From assembly GCF_002157835.1 (NCBI RefSeq), contig NZ_CP020809.1, forward strand, positions 4,464,001 to 4,528,000: DNA of 64,000 nt. The letters are read 5' to 3'. Of the stretch, positions 55,247 to 64,000 are shown piece after piece. Made by a program: the position numbers and the translations under genes. The DNA comes from Mycobacterium dioxanotrophicus. Lineage in GTDB: Bacteria > Actinomycetota > Actinomycetes > Mycobacteriales > Mycobacteriaceae. The notes beneath the pieces were generated by a model. The model worked only from the letters and a program-made list of their open reading frames with translations. It had not been told where the DNA came from and searched no databases. The first letter of the stretch is position 1; every line of letters starts with the position of its first letter.

Positions 55247-55375
55247 CGCATTTCCGTCGGTTTTATCGCCTTGAGCGGCGCCGCCGCGGGGACGAACGGC
55301 ACGACTACGTTGGCCGCCAGTTCGTGCCGCCCGAACGGTAGACTGTCGTGTGACGTTTGGGCTTGGAAGGCGCGA

Positions 55376-56068
55376 ATGAACGATCTTGTCGATACCACTG
55401 AGATGTATCTGCGAACCATCTACGACCTCGAAGAAGAGGGCGTGGTGCCGTTGCGCGCCCGGATTGCCGAGCGGCTCGACCAGAGTGGTCCCACCGTCAG
55501 CCAGACGGTGTCGCGGATGGAGCGCGACGGGCTACTGCACGTGGCCGGTGACCGGCACCTGGAGTTGACCGACAAGGGCCGCTCCCTGGCCATCGCGGTG
55601 ATGCGCAAGCACCGGCTCGCCGAACGGCTTCTCGTCGACGTCATCGGACTCCCGTGGGAAGACGTGCACGCCGAGGCATGCCGGTGGGAACACGTGATGA
55701 GCGAAGATGTCGAGCGCCGCCTGATGCAGGTGCTGAACAACCCCACCACCTCACCGTTCGGCAACCCGATCCCCGGCCTGTCCGAACTCGGTGTCGGAAC
55801 CACCGGTTTCTCCGACGATGTGAGCCTGGTCCGGCTGACCGAGCTGCCAGTCGGACTCCCGGTCGCGGTCGTGGTGCGTCAGCTGACCGAACACGTCCAG
55901 GGCGACACCGAGCTGATCGGACGGCTCAAGGAAGCCGGCGTCGTGCCCAACGCCCGTGTCACGGTCGAGGCCAACGACCACGGCGGAGTGATGATCCTGA
56001 TCCCCGGCCACCAACAGGTTGAGCTGCCCCACCAGATGGCGCACGCCGTCAAGGTCGAGAAGGTCTGA
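55376..56068 (+). CDS. ideR: iron-dependent repressor IdeR (DtxR family)
   Basis: The 230-aa repressor has the DtxR winged helix (LRARIAERLDQSGPTVSQTVSRM) and all metal ligands in register: Met10, His79, Glu83, His98, Cys102, Glu105, His106. A C-terminal SH3-like domain (about 150-230) is present. With Fe(II) it binds iron boxes to repress siderophore genes and activate storage genes. Same length as the M. tuberculosis protein. Its 3' end overlaps the DUF4192 gene by 20 bp. Confidence 0.97.
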   Translation: MNDLVDTTEMYLRTIYDLEEEGVVPLRARIAERLDQSGPTVSQTVSRMERDGLLHVAGDRHLELTDKGRSLAIAVMRKHRLAERLLVDVIGLPWEDVHAEACRWEHVMSEDVERRLMQVLNNPTTSPFGNPIPGLSELGVGTTGFSDDVSLVRLTELPVGLPVAVVVRQLTEHVQGDTELIGRLKEAGVVPNARVTVEANDHGGVMILIPGHQQVELPHQMAHAVKVEKV

Positions 56069-57116
56069 CACCCCCGAAGGTCCGACGCGGCGGCAACCGC
56101 ACGCCGAGCCGATCGGCCTGCCGGTAGCCGCTGAGCGCGAGCTCACGGACCTGATCGGGGCGCATCCCCGACTGCAGTGCGGTGTCGAGCATGCCCGCCA
56201 TCCGGTGCTCCGGATCGCAGTCGAGCGCGGCGTCCAGCGATACCCCGGTCAGCGGTCCGTCACCGCGGACGTAGGCCGAGAATGCCAGCAGCACCAGGGC
56301 CTCTGCCCGCCACGGCGGCGGCACCGCGCGCGCCAGCTCGGCCCACAGTGACTCCGCCGGGCCCGCGCTGTCCCCCACCGCCAGCGCGTACAACGTGTCG
56401 CGGACCTGCGGATCGGTCAGCGCCACCGCGATCCGGGCCATCTCCTCGTCGCTGGGTGGCTGCCCGTCCGCGAACCGGCCGGCAGCGGCTATCGCGGCTT
56501 CGATGTCCGCGCGGACCCGGGCCCGACCGCGGGTCGGTGGCGTGGCCGGCAGCTCAGCGATCACCCGAGCCAACCGCGCACCGCGGACGGAGTCGGCCTC
56601 GACGATCTGTTGCAGTTCCTCGCGCCGCCGGTAGAGCCTGCGGCCGTCGAGCACTGCGGCCACAGCTAACGGTGACGCGGATGGGTCCTCGACAACGCCG
56701 TGGCTGCCGCACCCGTCGGCGCAGTGCCAGGTGCCGCCGGCTTCCACCCGGTCGACGACGTGCGCGCCGAGCAGTTCGATGCCGCCGGCCGCCAGCCGCT
56801 CGGCCAGCAGGCCGGCCAGTTCGCGGAACTCGTCGTTGCACTGCTGGCAGTCGGCCCCGTTCTCGTCGACGAACACGGCGACGGCGGTCTGCGGTTCGGC
56901 GGCCGAGGCCACTTCGGCCAAATGATCTATCCGGGCCGACATGTCTTGTGAAAGATCAACGCGCATAACGCATCCCAGCGCGCCATCGTCGACGGTGACC
57001 AGCACCAGCGAGTGTACGGGAACGAAACCGAGGACCGCGGGCAGCGCGGCGATCAGGGTGCCGGGCCGGTCGAGGTTGAATTGCTCGGTATCCGGTGAAT
57101 CCGATGAATATGTCAT
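56049..57116 (-). CDS. DUF4192 family protein
   Basis: The 355-aa protein shows the DUF4192 opening FNLDRPGTLIAALPAVLGFVPVHSLVLVTV, a Cys pair DCQQCNDEF and a WHCADGCGSHGVV segment. The counterpart is Rv2712c. It is cytosolic and conserved in actinobacteria; the function is unknown. It is divergent from sthA with a 176-bp gap. Confidence 0.85.
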   Translation of the reverse strand: MTYSSDSPDTEQFNLDRPGTLIAALPAVLGFVPVHSLVLVTVDDGALGCVMRVDLSQDMSARIDHLAEVASAAEPQTAVAVFVDENGADCQQCNDEFRELAGLLAERLAAGGIELLGAHVVDRVEAGGTWHCADGCGSHGVVEDPSASPLAVAAVLDGRRLYRRREELQQIVEADSVRGARLARVIAELPATPPTRGRARVRADIEAAIAAAGRFADGQPPSDEEMARIAVALTDPQVRDTLYALAVGDSAGPAESLWAELARAVPPPWRAEALVLLAFSAYVRGDGPLTGVSLDAALDCDPEHRMAGMLDTALQSGMRPDQVRELALSGYRQADRLGVRLPPRRTFGGVRPSRP

Positions 57117-57292
57117 GGCACGACCGTCGCAGCAGGCACCGTCAACGCGATTCGCCGCGCAGCCCGATCACGGCCACCTGTGGATGAAAATCGTTCTGGG
57201 GATAACGGTCCGGAGCAATTGTTCATGCGCAATTTGACGCGGTCGGCGTGCAAGAACCGAGCAACCGGCGTAAACACTCTCCCATGGGTTCG

Positions 57293-58699
57293 ATGCAGGA
57301 GTACGACCTCGTCGTCATCGGTTCAGGTCCCGGCGGCCAACGTGCCGCCATCGCCGCCGCAAAACTGGGCAAGTCGGTCGCCGTCATCGAACGCGGACGG
57401 ATGCTCGGCGGTGTGTGCGTCAACACCGGCACCATCCCCTCCAAGACACTGCGCGAAGCGGTCGTCTACCTGACCGGCATGAGCCAGCGCGAGCTGTACG
57501 GCGCCAGCTACCGCGTCAAGGACAAGATCACCCCGGCCGATCTGCTGGCGCGCACCCAGCACGTCATCGGCAAAGAGATCGACGTGGTGCGCTCGCAACT
57601 CATGCGCAACCGCATCGAGCTCTACACCGGGCACGGCCGCTTCGCCGACGAGCACACCATCCTGGTCGAAGATCCCAACCGTGCCGAGCTCGTCACGGTG
57701 CGGGGCCACTACATCGTGCTGGCCACCGGCACCAAACCCGCCCGCCCCGCGGGCGTCGAGTTCGACGAAGAGCGCGTGCTGGACTCCGACGGCATCCTCG
57801 ACCTCAAGTCGCTGCCCACCTCGATGGTGGTGGTCGGCGCAGGCGTCATCGGCATCGAATACGCATCGATGTTCGCTGCGCTCGGCACCAAGGTGACCGT
57901 GGTCGAAAAGCGCGACTCCATGCTCGATTTCTGTGATCCGGAGATCGTTGAGGCACTCAAGTTCCACCTGCGCGACCTCGCGGTGACCTTCCGGTTCGGC
58001 GAGGAGGTCACCGCTGTCGACGTCGGCTCCGCCGGAACCGTCACAACCCTGGCCAGCGGCAAGCAGATCCCCGCCGAGACGGTCATGTACTCGGCGGGCC
58101 GCCAGGGCCAGACCGATCATCTCGACCTGGCCAACGCAGGCCTGGAGTGCGACAACCGGGGTCGAATCTTCGTCGACGACAACTTCTGCACCAAGGTCGA
58201 CCACATCTACGCCGTCGGCGACGTCATCGGCTTCCCTGCCCTGGCCGCGACGTCCATGGAGCAGGGCCGCCTGGCGGCCTACCACGCGTTCGGCGAGCCC
58301 ACCAAGGGCATGATGCAGTTGCAGCCGATCGGCATCTACTCGATTCCCGAGGTGTCCTACGTCGGCGCCACGGAGGTGGACCTCACCAAGGACTCGATCC
58401 CCTACGAGGTGGGCGTGTCCCGCTACCGCGAGCTGGCCCGCGGTCAGATCGCCGGCGACTCCTACGGCATGCTCAAACTGCTGGTGTCCACCGAGGATCT
58501 GCGGGTGCTTGGGGTACACATCTTCGGCACCAGCGCCACCGAGATGGTGCACATCGGCCAGGCCGTGATGGGTTGCGGCGGCACCGTGGAGTACCTCGTC
58601 GACGCGGTGTTCAACTACCCGACCTTCTCCGAGGCCTACAAGGTCGCCGCGCTCGACGTGATGAACAAGCTGCGCGCGCTCAACCAGTTCCGCGCTTAG
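57293..58699 (+). CDS. sthA: soluble pyridine nucleotide transhydrogenase
   Basis: The 468-aa flavoprotein interconverts NADPH and NADH. It belongs to the disulfide-oxidoreductase family ([16 protein letters not shown]; second Rossmann [12 protein letters not shown]), but the redox motif is [13 protein letters not shown], with only one of the two Cys, as in transhydrogenases. The ATG at 57293 gives the same length as M. tuberculosis SthA (Rv2713); a start at 57284 is possible. Neither has a clear SD. The protease gene overlaps its 3' end by 4 bp. Confidence 0.95.
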   Translation: MQEYDLVVIGSGPGGQRAAIAAAKLGKSVAVIERGRMLGGVCVNTGTIPSKTLREAVVYLTGMSQRELYGASYRVKDKITPADLLARTQHVIGKEIDVVRSQLMRNRIELYTGHGRFADEHTILVEDPNRAELVTVRGHYIVLATGTKPARPAGVEFDEERVLDSDGILDLKSLPTSMVVVGAGVIGIEYASMFAALGTKVTVVEKRDSMLDFCDPEIVEALKFHLRDLAVTFRFGEEVTAVDVGSAGTVTTLASGKQIPAETVMYSAGRQGQTDHLDLANAGLECDNRGRIFVDDNFCTKVDHIYAVGDVIGFPALAATSMEQGRLAAYHAFGEPTKGMMQLQPIGIYSIPEVSYVGATEVDLTKDSIPYEVGVSRYRELARGQIAGDSYGMLKLLVSTEDLRVLGVHIFGTSATEMVHIGQAVMGCGGTVEYLVDAVFNYPTFSEAYKVAALDVMNKLRALNQFRA

Positions 58700-59526
58700 C
58701 AGTCGCTGTCGTAGGCGGACGGCGCGGAGTCGCCCGCCCCGCCTGTCTCCGCGCGCGCCAGCAGCCCCAGGATCGATTCGTCGAATCGGGGTGAAAAGGA
58801 CAGGTCGTCGTCGCAACCGCCGCCGTCGGGCCCGCCGATCAATCCGATCACCGTAGAACCCACGACCCATGGCGCGCCGCTGAAGCCGTCGGTCAGACCG
58901 ATACACGGCAGCGACGGATATCCGTCGTGCGACAACCCGGTCACCCCCTGACACCGCAGCGGATCGCCGCCCGACCCCATCGGGTAGCCGGTGACCGTGA
59001 CCGATGTCCCCGCCGGGGGTGCCGAGCCGAGCGTCAGCCCGCCCGCGAACGACTGGACCGCTCCCCCGTCGGCCTCGTGATGCACCCGTGCGATCGCGAA
59101 GTCGGCATGCGGATCCTGCGATGCGACCCATCTGGGGTCGAGATAGACCGTGGTGATCCGCCAGATGTCGTCGTCCCCGTCATGGAAGCCTGGGATGAAC
59201 GTGGTGCCGATGCCATCGGCCACACAATGCGCGGCGGTGAGGATCAGATCGCCGGTACTGCTGTCGAGGACCGCAGCGCTGCAGGTGTGCACCGATTCGC
59301 CGGTCCCACCGCCGAGAAACACCGCTCCCACCCGCGGGTCGGGCGCGACGGGCGCGGCGCCCGAGACGGCATTGGCCTCGGGGTCGGCGTGTGGGGCCGA
59401 TCCCGCCGAGGTGGCGGGCGTCGCAGCGGAACCGGTGTGCCGCGCAGGCGCGGGTGCCGCACACGACGCGACGACGGCCGTGATGGCCGCCGCTGCCGCG
59501 AGCGTTCGAACCCTCACCACCTGCAT
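58696..59526 (-). CDS. secreted trypsin-like serine protease, probable lipoprotein
   Basis: From the ATG at 59526 the protein has 276 aa: a signal peptide with a lipobox ending VVASC (Cys22), a Ala/Pro-rich linker and a chymotrypsin fold. The triad is visible: His in LTAAHC (about 100), Asp in HADFAIARV (about 142), Ser in DGFSGAPW (about 216, the G-D-S-G motif altered to G-F-S-G). Paired Cys residues are present. Cell-envelope location likely. I do not recall a protease at this point in the M. tuberculosis order, so it may be an insertion between sthA and the PAC2 gene. Confidence 0.85.
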   Translation of the reverse strand: MQVVRVRTLAAAAAITAVVASCAAPAPARHTGSAATPATSAGSAPHADPEANAVSGAAPVAPDPRVGAVFLGGGTGESVHTCSAAVLDSSTGDLILTAAHCVADGIGTTFIPGFHDGDDDIWRITTVYLDPRWVASQDPHADFAIARVHHEADGGAVQSFAGGLTLGSAPPAGTSVTVTGYPMGSGGDPLRCQGVTGLSHDGYPSLPCIGLTDGFSGAPWVVGSTVIGLIGGPDGGGCDDDLSFSPRFDESILGLLARAETGGAGDSAPSAYDSDC

Positions 59527-59706
59527 GACCACCGATCCTGCCCGAAAATCCGTCGCTCAGGCTGGAATGCCGGGTGGGCGCTGCCTGTTCGATTCCACAT
59601 GCGGGGCATAACGCGCCGCATGATGGGAATGCGCGACACTATATGGCACAGCACGAGGGTTCGGCAGGATCTGAACCAGGGCGTGCAGTGACAAGGAGAC
59701 GGAGTG

Positions 59707-60759
59707 ATGGCCGACAGTAGCGACCACCCTGAGCACCACTACCAGCCCGATCAGAGCGGGATGTACGAGCTGGAGTTTCCCGCGCCGCAGTTGTCTGCGT
59801 CCGACGGGCGCGGACCGGTGATGATCCACGCGCTCGAAGGGTTCTCCGACGCCGGCCACGCGATCCGTCTGGCGGCCGAGCACCTGAAGAACAGCCTCGA
59901 CACCGAGCTCGTCGCCTCGTTCGCCATCGACGAACTCCTCGACTACCGGTCGCGGCGGCCGCTGATGACGTTCAAGACCGACCACTTCACCGGCTACGAG
60001 GACCCCGAACTCAATCTGTACGCCCTGCACGACAGCGTCGGCACACCGTTTCTGCTGCTCGCGGGCATGGAACCGGACCTGCGGTGGGAACGCTTCATCA
60101 CTGCCGTCCGGCTGCTCGCCGAGCGGCTCGGCGTCCGGCAGACCATCGGACTCGGGACCATCCCGATGGCGGTGCCGCACACCCGCCCGGTCACTCTCAC
60201 CGCGCACGCCAACAACAAGGAGTTGATCGCCGAGCACACCCCGTGGGTCGGCGAGGTGCAGGTGCCCGCCAGTGTGTCGAACCTGCTGGAGTTCCGGATG
60301 GCGCAGCACGGCCACGAGGTGGTCGGCTTCACCGTCCATGTCCCGCACTACCTGGCCCAGACCGCGTACCCGCCTGCGGCCGAGGCGCTGCTGGCCGAGG
60401 TGGCCAGGACGGGTTCGCTACAGTTGCCGCTGGCTGCACTGTCCGAGGCGGGCGCCGAGGTGTACGGAAAGATCAACGAGCAGGTAGAGGCCAGCACCGA
60501 GGTCGCCCAAGTGGTGGCGGCGCTGGAGCAACAGTACGATGCGTTCGTTGCCGCACAGGAAAACCGGTCCCTGCTGGCACGGGACGACGAACTGCCCAGC
60601 GGCGACGAGTTGGGTGCCGAGTTCGAACGATTCCTCGCCCAGCAGACCGGTGACAAATTCAAAGACGACAAGTACAAGGACGACAGGTATCGCGACGACC
60701 TGTACCGCGAGGACAGACAGTCGGACGACCCCGACGACACAGACCCGGACCATCCATAG
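59707..60759 (+). CDS. PAC2-family protein with charged repeat tail
   Basis: The ATG at 59707 has AAGGAG eight bases upstream and is preferred to the GTG at 59704; 350 aa. It matches the Rv2714-like PAC2 family (IHALEGFSDAGHAIRLAAEHL, GLGTIPMAVPHTRP, VPHYLAQTAYP), related to proteasome assembly chaperones. The C-terminal 35 residues are a run of short charged repeats, KDDKYKDD then RDDLYRED, ending in an Asp-rich tail. The function is unclear. Confidence 0.85.
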   Translation: MADSSDHPEHHYQPDQSGMYELEFPAPQLSASDGRGPVMIHALEGFSDAGHAIRLAAEHLKNSLDTELVASFAIDELLDYRSRRPLMTFKTDHFTGYEDPELNLYALHDSVGTPFLLLAGMEPDLRWERFITAVRLLAERLGVRQTIGLGTIPMAVPHTRPVTLTAHANNKELIAEHTPWVGEVQVPASVSNLLEFRMAQHGHEVVGFTVHVPHYLAQTAYPPAAEALLAEVARTGSLQLPLAALSEAGAEVYGKINEQVEASTEVAQVVAALEQQYDAFVAAQENRSLLARDDELPSGDELGAEFERFLAQQTGDKFKDDKYKDDRYRDDLYREDRQSDDPDDTDPDHP

Positions 60760-60795
60760 GAGCCCGCAGCAGGGCCGACAGCGAGGTTGGCGAAC

Positions 60796-61818
60796 ATGAC
60801 GGAGCGAAAGCCCAATCTGCGGTCGGTCAGGGAGGTCACACCGGCACTCGAGTTCCGCACTGTGCACGGATACCGGCGCGCGTACCGCGTCGCCGGGTCC
60901 GGGCCGGCGATCCTGTTGATCCACGGCATCGGTGACAACTCGACCACCTGGCAGACCGTGCAGACCGCCCTGGCGCAGCGATTCACCGTGATCGCCCCCG
61001 ATCTGCTCGGCCACGGCCGATCGGACAAACCGCGTGCGGACTACTCCGTCGCCGCCTACGCCAACGGGATGCGTGACCTGCTCAGCGTCCTCGACATCGA
61101 CCGGGTCACCGTCATCGGGCACTCCCTGGGCGGTGGAGTGGCCATGCAGTTCGCCTACCAGTTCCCGCAGTTGGTCGACCGACTGGTTCTCGTCGGTGCC
61201 GGAGGGGTCACCAAAGACGTCAACGTCGCGCTGCGGATCGCGTCACTGCCGATGGGTAGCGAAGCGCTCGCGCTGCTGCGCCTGCCGCTGCTGCTGCCCG
61301 CGCTGCAGATCATCGGCCGGGCTGCGGGAGCGTTGTTCGGCTCCACGGGAGTCGGCCGGGACATCCCGGACATGCTGCGCATCCTGGCCGATCTGCCCGA
61401 ACCCACCGCGTCGTCGGCTTTCGCCCGCACCCTGCGCGCCGTGGTGGACTGGCGAGGCCAGGTCGTCACCATGCTGGACCGCTGTTATCTGACCGAATCC
61501 GTTCCCGTGCAACTCATCTGGGGCGCTTCGGACTCGGTGATCCCGGTCAGTCACGCACTCATGGCACACGCGGCAATGCCCGGTTCCCAGCTCGAGATCT
61601 TCGAGGGGTCCGGGCATTTTCCGTTCCACGACGACCCCGACCGCTTCGTCGAGGTCGTCGAACGGTTCATCGACTCCACCGAGCCTGCCGTCTACGACCA
61701 GGAACTGCTGCGAAATCTGCTGCGCTCAGGAATCAGCGAGGCCACGATCTCCGGGCCGCTGGACACCCAGGTCGCGGTGCTCGATGCGATGGGTGCCGAC
61801 GAACGCAGCGCGACGTAG
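60796..61818 (+). CDS. alpha/beta hydrolase (Rv2715-like)
   Basis: The 340-aa hydrolase shows ILLIHGIGDNSTTW, nucleophile GHSLGGG, acid in WGASDSVIP and base His in GSGHFPFHDDP. The ATG at 60796 is chosen over a TTG at 60787. It follows the PAC2 gene by 36 bp and is likely cotranscribed. The substrate is unknown; the family includes C-C bond hydrolases and esterases. Confidence 0.88.
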   Translation: MTERKPNLRSVREVTPALEFRTVHGYRRAYRVAGSGPAILLIHGIGDNSTTWQTVQTALAQRFTVIAPDLLGHGRSDKPRADYSVAAYANGMRDLLSVLDIDRVTVIGHSLGGGVAMQFAYQFPQLVDRLVLVGAGGVTKDVNVALRIASLPMGSEALALLRLPLLLPALQIIGRAAGALFGSTGVGRDIPDMLRILADLPEPTASSAFARTLRAVVDWRGQVVTMLDRCYLTESVPVQLIWGASDSVIPVSHALMAHAAMPGSQLEIFEGSGHFPFHDDPDRFVEVVERFIDSTEPAVYDQELLRNLLRSGISEATISGPLDTQVAVLDAMGADERSAT

Positions 61819-61870
61819 CCCCGGCCCGGGGATCAGCCCATCGGTGATCGCTGCCACGTAGCATCGGCTT

Positions 61871-62557
61871 ATGGCCATTGATGTGACCGTCCTGCGCGTG
61901 TTCACCGATTCCGACGGCAAGTTCGGCAACCCGCTGGGCGTGGTCGACAACAGCACCGTGGATCCGGCCGACCGGCAGCGCATCGCCACCGAATTAGGTT
62001 ACAGCGAAACCATTTTCATCGACGTACCACCGCCGGGCGGCACGTCGGCGCAGGCCAGGATCTACACGCCGGCGGCGGAGATGGCATTTGCCGGCCACCC
62101 CACCGTCGGCGCATCGTGGTGGCTGCGCGAAACCGGGAAGCCGGTCAAGACCCTGCACGTGCCGGCAGGCATTGTGCAGGTCGAATACGACGGTGACCTG
62201 GCTGCGGTGAGCGCGCGCTCCGAATGGGCGCCCGAGTTCGCCATCCACGACCTGTCGTCGACCGACGAACTCATGGCCGCCCAACCCGACGACTTCTCCG
62301 ACGACGTCGAGAACTACCTGTGGACGTGGATCGACCAGGATCAGGGCATCATGCGGTCACGGATGTTCGCTCCGCACCTGGGTATTCCCGAGGACGAGGC
62401 CACCGGCGCAGCGGCCGTCCGGATGACCGACTATCTCAGCCGGGATCTGAAAATCATCCAGGGCAAAGGGTCGGTGATTCACACGCGCTGGAGCCCTGAG
62501 GGTTGGGTTCGGGTGGCGGGCCGGGTGGTCAACGACGGCAGCACGCAACTGGACTAG
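61871..62557 (+). CDS. PhzF-family protein
   Basis: The 228-aa protein belongs to the PhzC/PhzF isomerase family ([46 protein letters not shown]). It is the counterpart of Rv2716. The catalytic-Glu region of PhzF around the ETIFI segment is kept. The protein is complete, but an IS481-type element is inserted right at its TAG stop codon, so its downstream context has been replaced. Confidence 0.88.
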   Translation: MAIDVTVLRVFTDSDGKFGNPLGVVDNSTVDPADRQRIATELGYSETIFIDVPPPGGTSAQARIYTPAAEMAFAGHPTVGASWWLRETGKPVKTLHVPAGIVQVEYDGDLAAVSARSEWAPEFAIHDLSSTDELMAAQPDDFSDDVENYLWTWIDQDQGIMRSRMFAPHLGIPEDEATGAAAVRMTDYLSRDLKIIQGKGSVIHTRWSPEGWVRVAGRVVNDGSTQLD

Positions 62558-62558
62558 C
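62553..62558. repeat. target site duplication, left (ACTAGC)
   Basis: ACTAGC directly precedes the left end of the IS481-type element and is repeated at 63650-63655 directly after its right end. It contains the PhzF stop codon TAG. Confidence 0.85.
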
Positions 62559-63649
62559 TGTACTGACCACCGACGTTAGGTACGGCGTGGCGTAGTGACA
62601 TGACGAAGACCTCCGAGTGAAGTGCGAGCTGTCGAGGAACGCACCAACTCACTCCGGAGGTCTTCATGTCCCACCGTAATGCCCCGTTGTCAGAAACCGG
62701 ACGTCTGCGCCTAGCTCGGTGCATTGTTGAGGACGGTTGGCCGCTGCGGCGGGCTGCCGAGCGGTTCCAGGTCTCGGTGAGCACCGCAGCTCGCTGGGCC
62801 GGGCGGTACCGCGAACTCGGTGATGCCGGCATGGCTGATCGCAGCTCACGGCCTCACCACAGCCCCAAGAGAACACCCACCCGAACTGAGCGGCGCATCA
62901 TCAAAGTCCGGGTCATCCGGCGTTGGGGCCTGCGCGTATCGGTTATCTGCTGAGGTTGCATCCCTCGACGGTGCACCGCGTGCTGACCCGGTACGGCCTG
63001 GCCAAACTGCGCTGGCTCGACCGCCCGACCGGGCGGGTCATCCGCCGGATGGAATCCGCGGCCTGCGGCGATCTCGTGCATGTCGATGTCAAGAAGCTGG
63101 GCAAGATCCCGGACGGAGGCGGCTGGCGGATGTTGGGAAAACCTATCGGTGGCCGCAACAGGCAGGCCGACAAGAGTTCAGGGCAGACCAGCAAGTACGG
63201 CAATCCGGTGCGGGGGTATCACTTCTTGCACACCGCCATCGATGCGCACTCACGGCTGGCCTACTCCGAACTACTGGCAGACGAACGCAAAGAGACGGCC
63301 GCAGCGTTCTGGCTGCGGGCCAACGCCTGGTTCAATCATTGCGGCTTTACGGTGCGGAAAGTGTTGACCGACAACGGGTCCTGCTATCGGTCGCACAAAT
63401 TTCGCGATGCCCTGGGTGACATCGAGCACCGGCGCACCCGCCCCTACCGGCCACAAACCAATGGCAAAGTGGAACGTTTCCACCGCACCCTGGCCGACGA
63501 ATGGGCCTACGCCCGGCTCTACACCAGCGACACCGACCGCTGCGCCGAGTACCCGCGATGGCTACACAACTACAATCACCACCGCGGCCACACAGCACTC
63601 AAGGGTCAACCACCTGCCAGCCGCGTGCCTAACCTCTCAGGTCAGTACA
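62559..63649 (+). mobile_element. IS481-family insertion sequence, 1091 bp
   Basis: The element is bounded by imperfect terminal inverted repeats of about 25 bp (62559-62583 and 63625-63649; 20 of 25 positions match, both starting TGTACTGACC) and flanked by a perfect 6-bp duplication, ACTAGC. The TGT...ACA ends and a single DDE transposase of about 320 codons fit IS481. The perfect duplication indicates fairly recent, simple insertion. Confidence 0.9.
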
Positions 63650-63654
63650 ACTAG
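62666..63654 (+). pseudogene. IS481-family transposase, frameshifted
   Basis: The N-terminal frame (from 62666, MSHRNAPLSETGRLRLAR) has the helix-turn-helix and stops at 62953. The C-terminal frame (from 62923) has the DDE catalytic domain: DLVHVDVKKLG, TAIDAHSRLAYSE, VLTDNGSCYRS, and the ERFHRTLADEWAY Glu. One base appears to be missing in the GGGG run at 62925-62928; adding it joins the two parts as RRWGPARIGYLL. The last codon and stop (63652-63654) lie beyond the inverted repeat, in the duplicated target. As read it is inactive unless frameshifting or a sequence error explains it. Confidence 0.85.
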
Positions 63655-63655
63655 C
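63650..63655. repeat. target site duplication, right (ACTAGC)
   Basis: Matches 62553-62558. It supplies the transposase stop codon TAG. Confidence 0.85.
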
Positions 63656-63662
63656 GACCCGG

Positions 63663-64000
63663 TCAGCCAGACCGATGGGCGCGCAGCGCCTCGATCTCCC
63701 GCTCGAAATCATCGGCCGACGTGAACGACCGGTACACCGAGGCGAACCGCAGATAGGCGACCTCGTCGAGTTCGCGCAACGGCCCGAGGATTGCCAGGCC
63801 CACCTCATGGCTGGGGATCTCCGGTGTGCCGAGGCCCCGCACCGCATCCTCGACCTTCTGTGCCAGCAGGTTCAGCGCGTCGTCGTCGACCTGCCTGCCC
63901 TGGCAGGCGCGCCGCACGCCCCGCACGACCTTCTCCCGGCTGAACGGCTCCGTGACGCCACTGCGTTTGACGACCGCCAGCACGGCAGTCTCTACCGTGG
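63663..64000 (-). CDS. nrdR: transcriptional repressor NrdR, C-terminal part (5' end outside window)
   Basis: The visible part is the ATP-cone domain ([25 protein letters not shown]) and the end [20 protein letters not shown]. The N-terminal zinc ribbon would lie past base 64000; the Met at 63983 is internal. NrdR binds nucleotides and represses ribonucleotide reductase genes. In M. tuberculosis the gene between PhzF and nrdR is Rv2717c; none is seen here, only the IS element. Confidence 0.93.
   Translation of the reverse strand, partial: TVETAVLAVVKRSGVTEPFSREKVVRGVRRACQGRQVDDDALNLLAQKVEDAVRGLGTPEIPSHEVGLAILGPLRELDEVAYLRFASVYRSFTSADDFEREIEALRAHRSG

Noticed and set aside
55247-55375. IdeR iron box before ideR
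   Set aside because: No good match to the TTAGGTTAGGCTAACCTAA-type palindrome was seen in this gap.
62925-62928. Programmed frameshift in the IS481 transposase
   Set aside because: A GGGG run is a weak slip site, no stimulatory structure was evident, and I know of no frameshifting in IS481; a lost base is simpler.

Overview
The window is high-GC actinobacterial DNA from a mycobacterium, most likely a rapid grower (Mycolicibacterium type). The right end carries the conserved mycobacterial order DUF7455 - BrkB - DUF3039 - DUF3099 - sigB - ideR - DUF4192 - sthA - PAC2 - alpha/beta hydrolase - PhzF - nrdR. IdeR (230 aa) and SthA (468 aa from the chosen start) have the usual mycobacterial lengths. 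WS/DGAT acyltransferases, a Baeyer-Villiger monooxygenase and many SDRs also fit. I saw no rRNA, tRNA, CRISPR array or prophage genes.

Region 1 (about 0.4-18 kb) is an accessory catabolic cluster framed by two paralogous IclR regulators with nearly identical DNA-binding helices. It holds a class-C two-component flavin monooxygenase (NtaA/SnaA/DszA type), two flavin reductases, a private RibBA, a RidA-like protein, an atypical SDR, an MHS-type importer, an enolase-superfamily enzyme, an HpcH/HpaI aldolase, a 2-oxopent-4-enoate hydratase, an FAH-family hydrolase and a dioxovalerate-type aldehyde dehydrogenase. Lower-pathway enzymes that make pyruvate plus an aldehyde are present, but no ring-cleavage dioxygenase is. 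Six palindromes of form GTTCR-N5-YGAAC sit before most of its transcription units and look like one shared operator. A degenerate IS1380-type transposase lies inside the cluster.

Region 2 (18-29 kb) is central carbon metabolism: a LysR regulator, a phasin-like helical protein, sdhCDAB, an NAD-type malic enzyme, dihydrolipoamide dehydrogenase (lpdC) and a two-lipoyl-domain E2 (dlaT). Together these feed and run the TCA cycle and the respiratory chain.

Region 3 (29-51.6 kb) is a second oxidative/lipid region: a STAND-ATPase regulator with a C-terminal BTAD domain, two more IclR regulators, a BVMO, four alpha/beta hydrolases, four SDRs, three acyl-CoA-dehydrogenase-fold flavoproteins, two WS/DGATs (one lacking the catalytic Asp) and an acyl-CoA synthetase. 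The logic resembles ketone to ester (BVMO), ester to alcohol plus acid (hydrolases), alcohol to ketone or aldehyde (SDRs), then CoA activation or storage as lipid.

Region 4 (51.6-64 kb) is the conserved core around sigB and ideR, with a SigE/SigH-type promoter before sigB. An IS481-type element with a perfect 6-bp target duplication sits exactly at the PhzF stop codon, next to nrdR, which runs off the window.
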